A DNA stretch of 45,410 nt from contig CAKZSB010000306.1 in NCBI GenBank assembly GCA_937920585.1, forward strand, positions 1-45,410, in the 5' to 3' direction. Shown here piece by piece: positions 14,457 through 22,397 of this stretch. The notes under the pieces were generated by a model. The model saw nothing but the letters and a program-made list of their open reading frames with translations, was not told the origin of the DNA and did not search any database. The position numbers and the translations under genes were made by a program. How positions within the stretch are numbered: the stretch's first letter is position 1; each line of letters begins with the position of its first letter. The DNA comes from an uncultured Granulosicoccaceae bacterium (lineage in GTDB: Bacteria; Pseudomonadota; Gammaproteobacteria; Granulosicoccales; Granulosicoccaceae).

Positions 14457-15767
14457 TTAGCGGGCGACCAGGCAGGTTTTGTTGTTTTCCCAGCCATAGC
14501 CGTCGCCGTCCGGGTCGGAACCGCTGGATGCACACGCGGGATAGCGGCCTTGAGACTGTGCCTGCAAAACGATGCATGAGCGATTGTTCTCCCAGCCGAA
14601 ACCGTCACCATCAGCGTCTGATGCTGCGGACGCGCAATGGCTTATAACGATACAGGAGCGTTCGTTTTCCCAGCCGTAGCCATCACCATCCGGGTCAGAA
14701 GCTGATGATGCGCAATTGGGATGGGTATCGGCGCGGCTGCCCTTGACGACGCAGGACTGATTGTTCTGCCAGCCAAACCCGTCACCGTCGGGATCGTTGT
14801 TCGCTCCGCAGTAGGCCATACCGTTGGCGGCCAGTTGCCCGGCCGCAGGGCGGGAATCGTTTTGTTGCGCTGGCTGTGCGGGTTGCTGCCCGGTGGCGTT
14901 TATCACCTGGGGCTGATTGTTGGCCGCAACGACAGTGAAGTTGCTTTCAGACCATGTGCTCTTGCTGCCATCCGGGGCGATGCTCTGCACCGCGAACAGG
15001 TACTCACCGGCAGGAAGTTGCAAGCGGGGCGCAACCCATTTGGGTTTTGTGCCTTTGCCCACGCGCATTTTAAGTTGCGCATTGCGATGGAATTTGCCGT
15101 CAGGGCCAAGAAAAAGGCCTGTGCTCTTGTTGCGTACAACACCGTTGACCGCGGCGATCCCGGCGCTGTGTCTGGCCAGTCCGCTGAATGCTGCAACACC
15201 TTTGATCTGGCTGCCGTTCTTGGGCTCCCTGATCGCGACCAGCGGAGCTTTTGTTGTGGCCGCTGTATTGGCGGCCGGTGCTGTGCCGGCCTGGGCTGCA
15301 GTGGGCTTTGCGCCTTCCAGCACAACGAAGCTGTGGATCGTATTTTCGCTTTGATTGCCTCTGCCATCAACCGCAATCACGCTCATGCTGTAGAGGCCGT
15401 GTGCGAGTTTGTAGGGTTTTGTAGTCCAGCGCGTCTCACGCCCCTGGCGAAAGGACAGCGGCACGGGGACACGCTTGTTCGAAACCTGACCGTTAGGCCC
15501 GATCCACCGGTTGCGATTCGACATTTTGATGTAGGCGGCCATTTCTCTGATGCCGTCAGGGTCGCTGGCCAGCCCGGTAATTGCCACCGGATTGTAAATA
15601 TTGACAGCTTGTTTGCCCTTGCTACCGTCAATTTTGATCGTGGGACCGCCACCTGCTGCCAGTGACGTATTGGCCGAAGCCAGCACGCATGAGGTGGCGA
15701 CCAGCAGTGCCTTTACCCGATGCCAGCTTCGGCGCTCGCAGTTGCGTTTCGTTTCTAGATTTGCCAT
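14457..15767 (-). CDS. Secreted Ig-like protein with four C-terminal Cys-bracketed DGDGYGWENN modules
   Basis: The 436-residue protein has a signal peptide (1-38, cleavage near SLA-AGG) and two Ig-like domains (about 43-155 and 180-285), each with a GPNG/GPDG turn. A Gln/Ala linker leads to four modules at C320-C339, C352-C372, C378-C398 and C412-C432. Each module reads like C-x-SxSDPDGDGYGWENNxSC. The GWENN-x-SC half resembles CBM10 and the DPDGDG half resembles a calcium loop. No catalytic domain is visible, so it may bind polysaccharide or calcium, or display partners. The ATG has GGAGCC four bases upstream. It shares the strand with two GH12-like genes, one of which carries the same module, so a joint role in glucan use is inferred. 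Confidence 0.8.
   Translation of the reverse strand: MANLETKRNCERRSWHRVKALLVATSCVLASANTSLAAGGGPTIKIDGSKGKQAVNIYNPVAITGLASDPDGIREMAAYIKMSNRNRWIGPNGQVSNKRVPVPLSFRQGRETRWTTKPYKLAHGLYSMSVIAVDGRGNQSENTIHSFVVLEGAKPTAAQAGTAPAANTAATTKAPLVAIREPKNGSQIKGVAAFSGLARHSAGIAAVNGVVRNKSTGLFLGPDGKFHRNAQLKMRVGKGTKPKWVAPRLQLPAGEYLFAVQSIAPDGSKSTWSESNFTVVAANNQPQVINATGQQPAQPAQQNDSRPAAGQLAANGMAYCGANNDPDGDGFGWQNNQSCVVKGSRADTHPNCASSASDPDGDGYGWENERSCIVISHCASAASDADGDGFGWENNRSCIVLQAQSQGRYPACASSGSDPDGDGYGWENNKTCLVAR
14472..14810 (-). repeat. Four degenerate coding repeats of the CBM10-like/Ca-loop module
   Basis: Four units of roughly 78-100 bases each encode one Cys-to-Cys module. They share the codon pattern for DPDGDG(Y/F)GW but differ at many positions, so they are old protein-domain duplications. 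Confidence 0.8.
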
Positions 15768-15943
15768 TGCAGGCTCCTGTGTTTGGACACGTACTCGGGA
15801 CGACGCCAGCGGCCTTGCAGCCAGGTTGCCGGGATCATCAGCAGTACGGTAAACAAGTAGACCTGTCTATTTCCTAATTAGCAATCATTCTTAACATTGG
15901 CCAAGCAAATCAGGAAGCGATCGTTTTAGAGGTTTACCGACTG

Positions 15944-17125
15944 TCACCGTACGCGCACATCATAGCGATCCAGGCTGAACGTACCCTTTCCCCACCAAAG
16001 CTCGGTGCCAATCTCGATTGCACCCATGCAGTACTCGGGCAGAAGCGGATCCATACCCCAGCCAACGCCGGCGTCGGCGGTCCAGTCACGCGTCCATTCT
16101 ACGAACGCGTTCCAGTGCAGGCTGCCATCGGCGATATCTTCCTGGGCAGTAAAGGCGATGTAGTGAGAATCCTGCGCCGGCTTGATCCATACGTCCCAAA
16201 GACGTCCGTCAATTTCAACCCCGGTCTCGGCGCGCGTCGAGCCGGGATTGCGCAGTTCCGGAACGCCAACCCACACCATCATCTCGTAGGCTCGATTGTC
16301 TTCTACATCGCACGGGCCAGTGATATCGCAGGTCTCGTGAAAAAAGGACTCGATGGCCACATTGCGCTCGGCAGTGCCGGTTTCGGTGTAGGTGAAATCG
16401 ACATCGAAACGAGGCAGTTCACTGATCGTTTCGGGTAAACCGGTTACCGACTTGGGCGCAGAGACATGAGTGCCAAGCTTGTTACCATAGATGACTTCCG
16501 GGTAGGCTTTGACATCGAAGGTCCCACCATCGGATTCGGTTAGCCAGTCGTATGACCACTTCGGAATGACGGAACCGGCGGCGTCTTCCTCGAGGTTGAT
16601 GGTTTGCTGCCACGCGTCACTCTGCATTGAGCGAGCGTTCCAGATATTGTTCAGTACGGTGTACTTGTCGTAGTCCAGCGCTGGCCAGACGGCACAGATG
16701 TCGGGCCGCGATGTGATCGGCTGTAGCTCGGTCGATCTTTCGCTGCTGAACGATCCTCCCTCGACAACCGGCCCCGGTTGACCGTCGACGGTGGACTCTA
16801 CCCGCCAGTTCAGTTCAGTACCGTGGTAGGCAGACTCCAGTGAGGCGCTGCAGGTTCCATTCAGGCAGTTTGCCGCGTCGGCATCAAGGTTTGCCGCGTA
16901 GCCGTTGCCTGCAGCATCTTCCACGATCAGCCGGTATTGCCCGGCGCTGTCTATCGATGGCCAGGTGAAATTCGGGTTGGCAGAATCGAGCAATCCTGCC
17001 GCTTCGCCGGCTGCAATGGCCGGGAGATCGCTCGTTGTGGGATTGGTACCACCACCGCTGCCACCGCAGCTGGCCAGCATTGCAGCTGTGCAGCCTATTA
17101 TCAGGCTGTTTGCACGTGAAATCAT
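15944..17125 (-). CDS. GH12-like endoglucanase/xyloglucanase lipoprotein
   Basis: From the ATG at 17123-17125 the product is 393 residues, with a signal peptide and lipobox LASC (Cys at residue 20) followed by a Gly-rich tether. A fibronectin-III-like region (about 48-115) precedes the GH12-like jelly-roll. Its two expected catalytic carboxylates are Glu281 in YEMMVWVG and Glu375 in IGTELWWGKG. The segment SAPKSVTGLP is shared with the neighbouring GH12 protein. GH12 enzymes cleave beta-1,4-glucans such as cellulose, mixed-linkage glucan or xyloglucan with retention. The lipid anchor would hold it on the cell surface or in the periplasm, perhaps for shorter products. A longer TTG start at 17167 is less plausible. 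Confidence 0.82.
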   Translation of the reverse strand: MISRANSLIIGCTAAMLASCGGSGGGTNPTTSDLPAIAAGEAAGLLDSANPNFTWPSIDSAGQYRLIVEDAAGNGYAANLDADAANCLNGTCSASLESAYHGTELNWRVESTVDGQPGPVVEGGSFSSERSTELQPITSRPDICAVWPALDYDKYTVLNNIWNARSMQSDAWQQTINLEEDAAGSVIPKWSYDWLTESDGGTFDVKAYPEVIYGNKLGTHVSAPKSVTGLPETISELPRFDVDFTYTETGTAERNVAIESFFHETCDITGPCDVEDNRAYEMMVWVGVPELRNPGSTRAETGVEIDGRLWDVWIKPAQDSHYIAFTAQEDIADGSLHWNAFVEWTRDWTADAGVGWGMDPLLPEYCMGAIEIGTELWWGKGTFSLDRYDVRVR

Positions 17126-17219
17126 AACGAAAGAGTCTGGTGTCAGTGGAGTCCACTTGCAACGCAAGGGTCAGGCCTTCGCCTGGATGTCGATCACAGT
17201 TTTAGCGCCATTTACAGGT

Positions 17220-17243
17220 CGCCGGCCCTGTCCCGGGCCGGCG
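17220..17243 (-). terminator. Strong hairpin between the two GH12 genes
   Basis: CGCCGGCCC and GGGCCGGCG form a perfect 9-bp stem with a six-base loop, 12 bases past the stop of the upstream GH12 gene. No T-tract follows on the minus strand, so it may stabilise the upstream mRNA or terminate weakly. Confidence 0.5.
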
Positions 17244-17254
17244 CGTGGTGGTGG

Positions 17255-18799
17255 CTAGTTCTGGTTGATCTGCCACTCGTAGATGTTCATATCGCCGTCA
17301 CCCCACCAGATTTCGGTACCCACGAGCACGTTGGCAAGGCACCATCCATCCTGAATCTGATCGGAGTTAACTCTGGCGCCGAAATCCTCCTGTACCCGAT
17401 GGGCGTGCTGGCGTGCCCAATCGATAAAGGCGGTCCAGTTCAGAGTGCCGGTCAGCTGGGGATTGCGAGCGACAAACGCCACGTACTTGCGATCGCTGGA
17501 CTTGGTATAGACATCATACTGTTGACCACCGAGGGTGACTGTGGTGACGAAATCGCCCGGGCCGGATGGCAAGCGCTCGGCGCCTGAGTCGATCCAGACC
17601 ATCACTTCGTAGGTGTGGTTGGAGCTGCCACTGCCGCGCTGAACCACATTTTCTCCGCAGTTGCCGTTGCTGTCGGATGGGTGAAGAAAGGATTCGACAG
17701 CAACATTGCGCTCTCCCTGGATCAGCGTGCCGTTGGGAAATCGCGGAGTAACCGAGGCGCTGACTGCGCGAACCGGTCCGTATTCCGAGCTGGCGAGGCT
17801 GTAGTCGATGGTGATGTCGGGCATCTGATCGATGCGAACGGGCAGTCCGGTAACGGATTTGGGTGCACTGATTTCACCCTGAGACTTTACGCCGTAGATC
17901 AATTCGGGGTAGGAGCGCACGTTGAAATCTCCCGGGCCTCCACCGGCACCCCAGCGATAGTTCCAGCCGACTCGTGCGCCGTTCTGATTCGCGTAGATGC
18001 ACTGTTCCCAATCGAAGTCACCGGCAGCACTCGCGTTCCACGCGTTGGTTGACAGAATGAAGTCACCTAACTCGATCGCACCGTGAAAGTCGCCGTTGAG
18101 TGTATCCTGGCGGGTCAGGCAGGTGTCATTGGGAAGTGAATGAACCGGTGCGAAGGTTGAGGTAATCCGGCCACCAGAGGTGGGAAGTGTCGGTGCCGGA
18201 GGCACTGTCGGCGTGGTTGGCTCGACCGGAGTAACCGGCTCGACAGGTGTCGTCGGTTCTGTCGGTGTTGTTGTGTTTCCGCTCAGCAGGCAGGATGCGC
18301 TGCCGTTCCAGCCCCAGTCATCGTCAAATGGCGGGGTGTCCACGCACTCGCCTGCGTTGTTGCCGTTATCGCCGCTGCCGTCATTGCCGCCGCCCGAGTC
18401 TCCACCGCCTGTGTTGTCCGATGCGTTCAGCATGCAGGAGGCAGATCCGTTCCAGCCCCAGTTGTCGTCAAAAGGAGGAGTGTCCACGCAGGTTGCGTCA
18501 TCTTCCTGGGGTGTATTGTCATTACCGCTGGCACTGAGTCGGCACGATTGACTGCCGTCCCATCCCCAGTCGTCATCGAAGGGAGGAGTATCGATACAGC
18601 TGGCGTTGTTACCATCGCCAGAGCCGCCTGCGGCCTGTACGATGCAGCTGGCGTTGTTTTCCCAGCCATATCCGTCACCGTCTTCATCGCTGCTGGCAGA
18701 GCTGCAGGTGGGCAGGTTGGCGGAAGCGGGCTGGCTGTATGTGCCGAGACCCAGAATGACACTGGACATCGCCAGTAAACAGAAAGTGGGGATTCTCAA
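17255..18799 (-). CDS. Secreted GH12-like glucanase with four N-terminal CBM10-like modules
   Basis: I start at the TTG at 18797-18799 because GAGGT lies five bases upstream and a clean signal peptide follows (cleavage near ASA, residue 27). The frame extends to a GTG at 18898 but that leader is polar. The 514-residue product has modules at C32-C52 (DEDGDGYGWENN type), then C68-C86, C104-C122 and C152-C170 (DTPPFDDDWGWNG type), spaced by Gly/Asn/Asp-rich linkers. A Pro/Thr/Glu linker (about 175-213) and a GH12-like domain follow, with Glu398 in YEVMVWI and Glu496 in VGTEIWWGDG as likely catalytic pair. It is a secreted modular enzyme for insoluble beta-glucan, inferred from domains. A promoter and palindrome lie upstream. 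Confidence 0.83.
   Translation of the reverse strand: MRIPTFCLLAMSSVILGLGTYSQPASANLPTCSSASSDEDGDGYGWENNASCIVQAAGGSGDGNNASCIDTPPFDDDWGWDGSQSCRLSASGNDNTPQEDDATCVDTPPFDDNWGWNGSASCMLNASDNTGGGDSGGGNDGSGDNGNNAGECVDTPPFDDDWGWNGSASCLLSGNTTTPTEPTTPVEPVTPVEPTTPTVPPAPTLPTSGGRITSTFAPVHSLPNDTCLTRQDTLNGDFHGAIELGDFILSTNAWNASAAGDFDWEQCIYANQNGARVGWNYRWGAGGGPGDFNVRSYPELIYGVKSQGEISAPKSVTGLPVRIDQMPDITIDYSLASSEYGPVRAVSASVTPRFPNGTLIQGERNVAVESFLHPSDSNGNCGENVVQRGSGSSNHTYEVMVWIDSGAERLPSGPGDFVTTVTLGGQQYDVYTKSSDRKYVAFVARNPQLTGTLNWTAFIDWARQHAHRVQEDFGARVNSDQIQDGWCLANVLVGTEIWWGDGDMNIYEWQINQN
18290..18706 (-). repeat. Four CBM10-like coding modules in the GH12 gene
   Basis: One DGDGYGWENN unit and three DTPPF-D-D-WGW units lie in tandem, separated by low-complexity linkers. 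The three DTPPF units are much closer to one another in DNA sequence than to the first, which suggests recent duplication within the gene. Confidence 0.75.
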
Positions 18800-18804
18800 G
18801 GTGT

Positions 18805-18809
18805 ACCTC
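18805..18809 (-). promoter_or_regulatory. Ribosome binding site fixing the TTG start
   Basis: GAGGT on the minus strand sits five bases before TTG at 18799. No in-frame ATG lies near the start of the signal peptide. Confidence 0.6.
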
Positions 18810-18900
18810 GTAGCTTGAACATTTGTGGGTGAGTAACCAACGGCGCGCAGACAGAAATGGTCACCGCGCTCGGTTGGCGAGAGTGTAGGACAAGCCACCG

Positions 18901-18914
18901 CGAAACATGTTTCG
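18901..18914. promoter_or_regulatory. Perfect 14-bp palindrome CGAAACATGTTTCG, candidate operator
   Basis: The palindrome is exact. It begins 14 bases downstream of the candidate -10 box of the GH12 promoter, so a bound dimer would block transcription. The size and position suit a LacI- or TetR-like repressor of a sugar locus. No such regulator is visible in the window. Confidence 0.5.
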
Positions 18915-18927
18915 TTACCTTTACGCT

Positions 18928-18956
18928 AATATGATTATTCGGTTACCGTGTTGCAA
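18928..18956 (-). promoter_or_regulatory. Candidate promoter for the GH12 gene
   Basis: On the minus strand TTGCAA (18951-18956) and CATATT (18928-18933) are separated by 17 bases. A CGGTAACCG palindrome lies in the spacer (18940-18948). The -10 box is weak, as expected for a regulated promoter. Confidence 0.4.
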
Positions 18957-19010
18957 TTAAAAACTGGAACGAGGCGCACGGCCTTGCGTGCACCCCGCTG
19001 CGGGGTTGGC

Positions 19011-19847
19011 TCAGGCTGACAGGGCTTTGGCGTGAAAGCGCAGATGCTCTCCAATGAAGCTGGCAATAAAGTAGTAGCTGTGATCGTAGTGGTCCTGCAT
19101 GCGAATCTCGGCAGTGACATTCTTTTCGCGACAAACGGTTTCGAGCGCTGGAGTGTTGAGCTGATCGGCGAGAAAATTATCAGCCCCGCCCTGATCGACC
19201 AGCAGTGGCGGCATAGTTGCGCCAGCCTCCAGCAAACAGGTTGCATCCCAGTTCTGCCACTCGCTGCGATCATCCCCTAAATAGGTGCCAAAGCAACCTT
19301 CCCCCCAGCCACAATTGACGGGATTGCAAATCGGTGCGAATGCCGAGACGCTTTGATACATCCCCGGATTTTTCAGTGCGCAGATCAGCGCGCCGTGACC
19401 GCCCATTGAGTGGCCGGTGATTGATCTGCGTGTTTTTGATACGGGCAGGGCGCTCTGCACGAGTTCGGGCAGTTCGGCGGTTACGTAATCATACATTTGA
19501 TAGTGTTTCGACCACGGTGCCTGTGTGGCGTTGACGTAAAACCCTGCCCCCATACCCAGGTCGTAGCGGTCTGCGTCGTCGGCTACACCTTCACCGCGCG
19601 GGCTGGTGTCGGGCATGATCAACGCGAGGCCCAGTTCGGCGGCGTAGCGTTGGGCTCCAGCTTTGCTGCGAACGTTGTCGTCGGTGCAAGTCAGCCCTGA
19701 CAGATAATACACCGCGGGCACTTCTGCCGACTCCGCAGCGGGAGGCAAAAAAACGCTGAAGGTCATGTCGCAATGGCAACTTTCGGACGAGTGGCTGAAT
19801 CGTTTCAGCCAGCCACCGGAGTCGCGAATACTTTCCAGTTCTTTCAA
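19011..19847 (-). CDS. fghA: S-formylglutathione hydrolase
   Basis: The 278-residue cytoplasmic alpha/beta-hydrolase cleaves S-formylglutathione to formate and glutathione, the second step of glutathione-dependent formaldehyde oxidation. Diagnostic segments are YYLSGLTCTDDN, DTSPRGEG (80-87), the nucleophile Ser147 in GHSMGGHGAL, FAPICNP and the late HYDHSYYF with the catalytic His. Length matches the family (FrmB/YeiG/esterase D). The start is TTG at 19847 with AGAGG nine bases upstream. The usual partner, a glutathione-dependent formaldehyde dehydrogenase (adhC/frmA), is not in the window. It follows a flavodoxin gene by 20 bases on the same strand. Confidence 0.93.
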   Translation of the reverse strand: MKELESIRDSGGWLKRFSHSSESCHCDMTFSVFLPPAAESAEVPAVYYLSGLTCTDDNVRSKAGAQRYAAELGLALIMPDTSPRGEGVADDADRYDLGMGAGFYVNATQAPWSKHYQMYDYVTAELPELVQSALPVSKTRRSITGHSMGGHGALICALKNPGMYQSVSAFAPICNPVNCGWGEGCFGTYLGDDRSEWQNWDATCLLEAGATMPPLLVDQGGADNFLADQLNTPALETVCREKNVTAEIRMQDHYDHSYYFIASFIGEHLRFHAKALSA

Positions 19848-19867
19848 GAGCGTTTGCCTCTTCTAGT

Positions 19868-20314
19868 TTATGCCTGTGCCAGCAGCGACATCACCCAGGG
19901 CGCGCCCAGTAACTCGGGCTCGGTGGTTTCCATCGCGTCTATTTTCAGTGGCTCTGATAATTGGGTGGCGCCGAGTTCCTGTAAAGCATGATCAATCGCA
20001 AGTCCGCCGCCGCAGAATGTATCATATGAACTGTCACCCAGTGCTACGACTGCAAATCGCAGGTGGGTGATACGCGGGAATTGAGTTAGCAGCGCGACGT
20101 GAAAGGGCGCCAGGTTGTCCGGCACTTCACCATTGCCGGTCGAAGATGTGCAGACAATTAAATAATCCAGTGTCTCGTCGGTCAGATCATCGACGCTGGC
20201 ATTTTCGGGTCTATGCACGTCGTGCCCGGCCTGAGTTAATGCTTGCTGGATCTCGTCGGTCGTTAAAATGGCGGAGCCGAAAACCGACCCGCAGGCTAGA
20301 TAAATTCTGGCCAT
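19868..20314 (-). CDS. Flavodoxin-domain protein, MioC-like
   Basis: The 148-residue protein binds FMN by the flavodoxin pattern. The phosphate loop is ACGSVFGSAI near the N-terminus, SSTGNGEVPDNL forms the 50s loop, and ALGDSSYDTFCGGG the 90s loop. Length and the GEVPDNLAPF segment fit MioC-type short flavodoxins, which transfer electrons to partner enzymes (for MioC, biotin synthase in vitro). There is no signal peptide. It leads an operon with fghA, 20 bases downstream, though no direct functional link is obvious. The ATG at 20312-20314 follows AGAGGAATTTGC, a good ribosome site. Confidence 0.88.
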   Translation of the reverse strand: MARIYLACGSVFGSAILTTDEIQQALTQAGHDVHRPENASVDDLTDETLDYLIVCTSSTGNGEVPDNLAPFHVALLTQFPRITHLRFAVVALGDSSYDTFCGGGLAIDHALQELGATQLSEPLKIDAMETTEPELLGAPWVMSLLAQA

Positions 20315-20434
20315 GCAAATTCCTCTGGTGCTCTGGTCTCACCGGCAGCGGTGAAGGTAATTTGAATCACTCGATTGCAGCAGCAACAGAGTGCTGGAAA
20401 AGTTCGATTGTCGCGCTATATTCTGCCACTGCAT

Positions 20435-20446
20435 TATCGCGCGATA
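20435..20446. promoter_or_regulatory. 12-bp palindrome TATCGCGCGATA upstream of moxR
   Basis: An exact palindrome lies 59 bases before the moxR ATG and 12 bases after a TATATT that could be a -10 box (20417-20422). It may be an operator for the long bat-ccm array. No -35 box is convincing. Confidence 0.3.
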
Positions 20447-20505
20447 CCGGTTGGCAGCCAATGTCCCGGTTTGAATCGTTTGAAATCTGGAATAAAAAGG
20501 TGCCG

Positions 20506-21462
20506 ATGAGCGCAATCGAAAAATTCAGTCGGGTCAGCGATGACCTGCAGCAGACCATAATCGGCCAACGCTCACTGGTGCAACGGTTGTTGATTGCGTT
20601 ACTCGCCGACGGGCACTTGTTAGTGGAAGGGGCACCCGGTCTTGCCAAGACCCGCGCCATCAAGGAACTCGCACAACGTGTTGATGGCAGTTACAAACGC
20701 ATCCAGTTCACCCCCGACCTGTTGCCTGCCGACATAACCGGCACCGAGATTTATCTGCCTGCATCGGGCGAGTTCAAGTTTCAGGCCGGACCACTGTTCA
20801 GCCAGATTATCCTCGCCGACGAAATCAACCGGGCACCGGCCAAGGTGCAATCCGCGCTGCTGGAGGCGATGGCCGAACGGCAGATCTCGGTCGGCCAGAA
20901 CACCCATCAGCTGGACGGCCTGTTCCTGGTGATGGCGACCCAGAATCCAATCGAACAAGAGGGTACCTATCCTCTGCCCGAGGCGCAGCTCGACCGATTT
21001 CTGATGCATGTGAAAGTGGACTATCCCGCCGCAGAGCAAGAGCGCGAGATTTTGCGCCTGGTTCGCTCGGAGCGCGATGTTTCAGTTGAAAGCGCTACAG
21101 TTGAAACGCTCACTGCAGATGATTTGCTCGACGCACGCGGGCAGCTTGCAACGTTGTATATGTCAGATGCTGTAGAAGATTATCTGATCAGACTGGTAAC
21201 CGCGACGCGCGCGCTGGCCGACGGTAACCCGACGGCGCTTGTAAGCTTTGGTGCTTCACCGCGAGGCACGATCGCGCTGGACGCCTGTGCGCGTGCACAT
21301 GCGTGGCTAGCGGCGCAGGACTACGTTTCACCGGCCGATATTCAAGCGGTGGTTCACGATGTTCTGCGGCATCGAATATTGCTTAGTTATCAGGCTGAGG
21401 CAGATGGTGTCAGTGCCGATCAGATCATTGATCAATTGCTCAGTGAGGTGGCGGTACCTTGA
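20506..21462 (+). CDS. moxR: MoxR family AAA+ ATPase
   Basis: The 318-residue cytoplasmic ATPase has Walker A GAPGLAKT at residues 42-49, Walker B IILADEIN near 105, and the AAA sensor segment MATQNPIEQEGTYPLPEAQLDRF typical of MoxR. The C-terminal lid domain holds SFGASPRG. MoxR proteins act as chaperones that assemble or activate VWA-domain partners, and two such partners follow here. I start at the ATG at 20506 (AAGGTG upstream). An ATG at 20461 would add 15 residues, and longer extensions run antisense to the flavodoxin gene. It leads the overlapping bat cluster. Confidence 0.93.
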   Translation: MSAIEKFSRVSDDLQQTIIGQRSLVQRLLIALLADGHLLVEGAPGLAKTRAIKELAQRVDGSYKRIQFTPDLLPADITGTEIYLPASGEFKFQAGPLFSQIILADEINRAPAKVQSALLEAMAERQISVGQNTHQLDGLFLVMATQNPIEQEGTYPLPEAQLDRFLMHVKVDYPAAEQEREILRLVRSERDVSVESATVETLTADDLLDARGQLATLYMSDAVEDYLIRLVTATRALADGNPTALVSFGASPRGTIALDACARAHAWLAAQDYVSPADIQAVVHDVLRHRILLSYQAEADGVSADQIIDQLLSEVAVP

Positions 21463-22394
21463 GCCGCGGCAGTGCGGCCTCTCGCGAGGCGACGCAAATT
21501 TCGATACCCGGACTTATCGCACTGCGTGGCAGTGTCGCTCGCGTGCGGCGCAGGGCCGGTCGACGCGTCGCGGCACCTGCCAGCGGTGGCAATGTGTCGC
21601 GGGCACTCGGGCGCGGGCTGGATTTTGCCGAGGTGCGCGAGTACTACCCGGGTGATGATGTTCGTCTCATCGACTGGAACGTCACTGCTCGCAGCGGTCG
21701 CCCGCATACCAAAGTTTTTAACGAAGAAAAAGAGCGTCCGTTCGTGCTGGTGGTGGACCTTCGCTCATCTATGCGGTTCGCCACCAGGGTGGCCTACAAA
21801 TCAGTGATTGCGGCAAGGCTTGCGGCCATGCTCGCCTGGGCGGCCGCGGACAATCGCGATCGCGTTGGCGCGCTGGTGTTCAGCGACACCGATACCATCG
21901 AGGTCAAACCGGCAACGGGTGTCAGAGGGGTGACAGCGGTGATTCGAGCCATGGTCGGGATACATGCCAGCGCGCGCGCCACAACAGATGCACCGTCACT
22001 GACATCAATCATGCGGCGGCTGGATCAGCGCATTCACTCCGGCTCCTCATTAGTCATTCTGTCAGATTTTTACGGTTTCGATGCCGCCGACAGCGCAGGC
22101 TTCAATCGCTTGCTGGCAAAAAATCATGTTGCGGCGCTGCAGATATACGATCCGCTCGAGGCGCAATTGCCACCGCCCGCGCTGTATAGTGTGACCGATG
22201 GTGTGGCGCGCAGCCTCTTTGACGCCTCTGATCGCGATGGTCGCGACGCCTATGCCGGTGCGTTTGAACGCCAGGTACAAGCGCTGCGCGCGGCATTCTC
22301 GGGGCCCGGCAACTACTTTGCCCAGTGTTCAGTGGTCGATTCTCTGCGCGACGTGGCGACCGACGCCATGCGTCGACTGCCGGGCAGCGTCTAA
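21459..22394 (+). CDS. DUF58 domain protein
   Basis: The 311-residue protein carries the DUF58 motif: a basic N-terminus, GRGLDFAEVREYYPGDDVR (about 49-67), LIDWNVTARSGRP, and a VWA-like fold starting with VLVVDLRSSM. The MIDAS-like DxSxS is DLRSS here, so metal binding may be weakened. DUF58 proteins regularly sit between moxR and bat genes and are thought to be MoxR clients. It starts with TTG overlapping the moxR stop by four bases, with GAGGTGG upstream, and ends four bases before the DUF4381 gene. Role inferred from gene order. Confidence 0.88.
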   Translation: MSRGSAASREATQISIPGLIALRGSVARVRRRAGRRVAAPASGGNVSRALGRGLDFAEVREYYPGDDVRLIDWNVTARSGRPHTKVFNEEKERPFVLVVDLRSSMRFATRVAYKSVIAARLAAMLAWAAADNRDRVGALVFSDTDTIEVKPATGVRGVTAVIRAMVGIHASARATTDAPSLTSIMRRLDQRIHSGSSLVILSDFYGFDAADSAGFNRLLAKNHVAALQIYDPLEAQLPPPALYSVTDGVARSLFDASDRDGRDAYAGAFERQVQALRAAFSGPGNYFAQCSVVDSLRDVATDAMRRLPGSV

Positions 22395-22397
22395 CCC

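Noticed and set aside
14472-14810. A CRISPR array or non-coding tandem repeat
   Set aside because: The repeats are degenerate, in frame, and encode conserved Cys-bracketed protein modules.
15858-15869. Inverted repeat TAGAC-CT-GTCTA upstream of the Ig-like module gene
   Set aside because: Five-base arms are expected by chance at this length and no promoter box is aligned with it.
20146-20505. An N-terminal extension of moxR by 120 codons
   Set aside because: It runs antisense through the flavodoxin gene and has no MoxR homology; the ATG at 20506 has a ribosome site and normal length.
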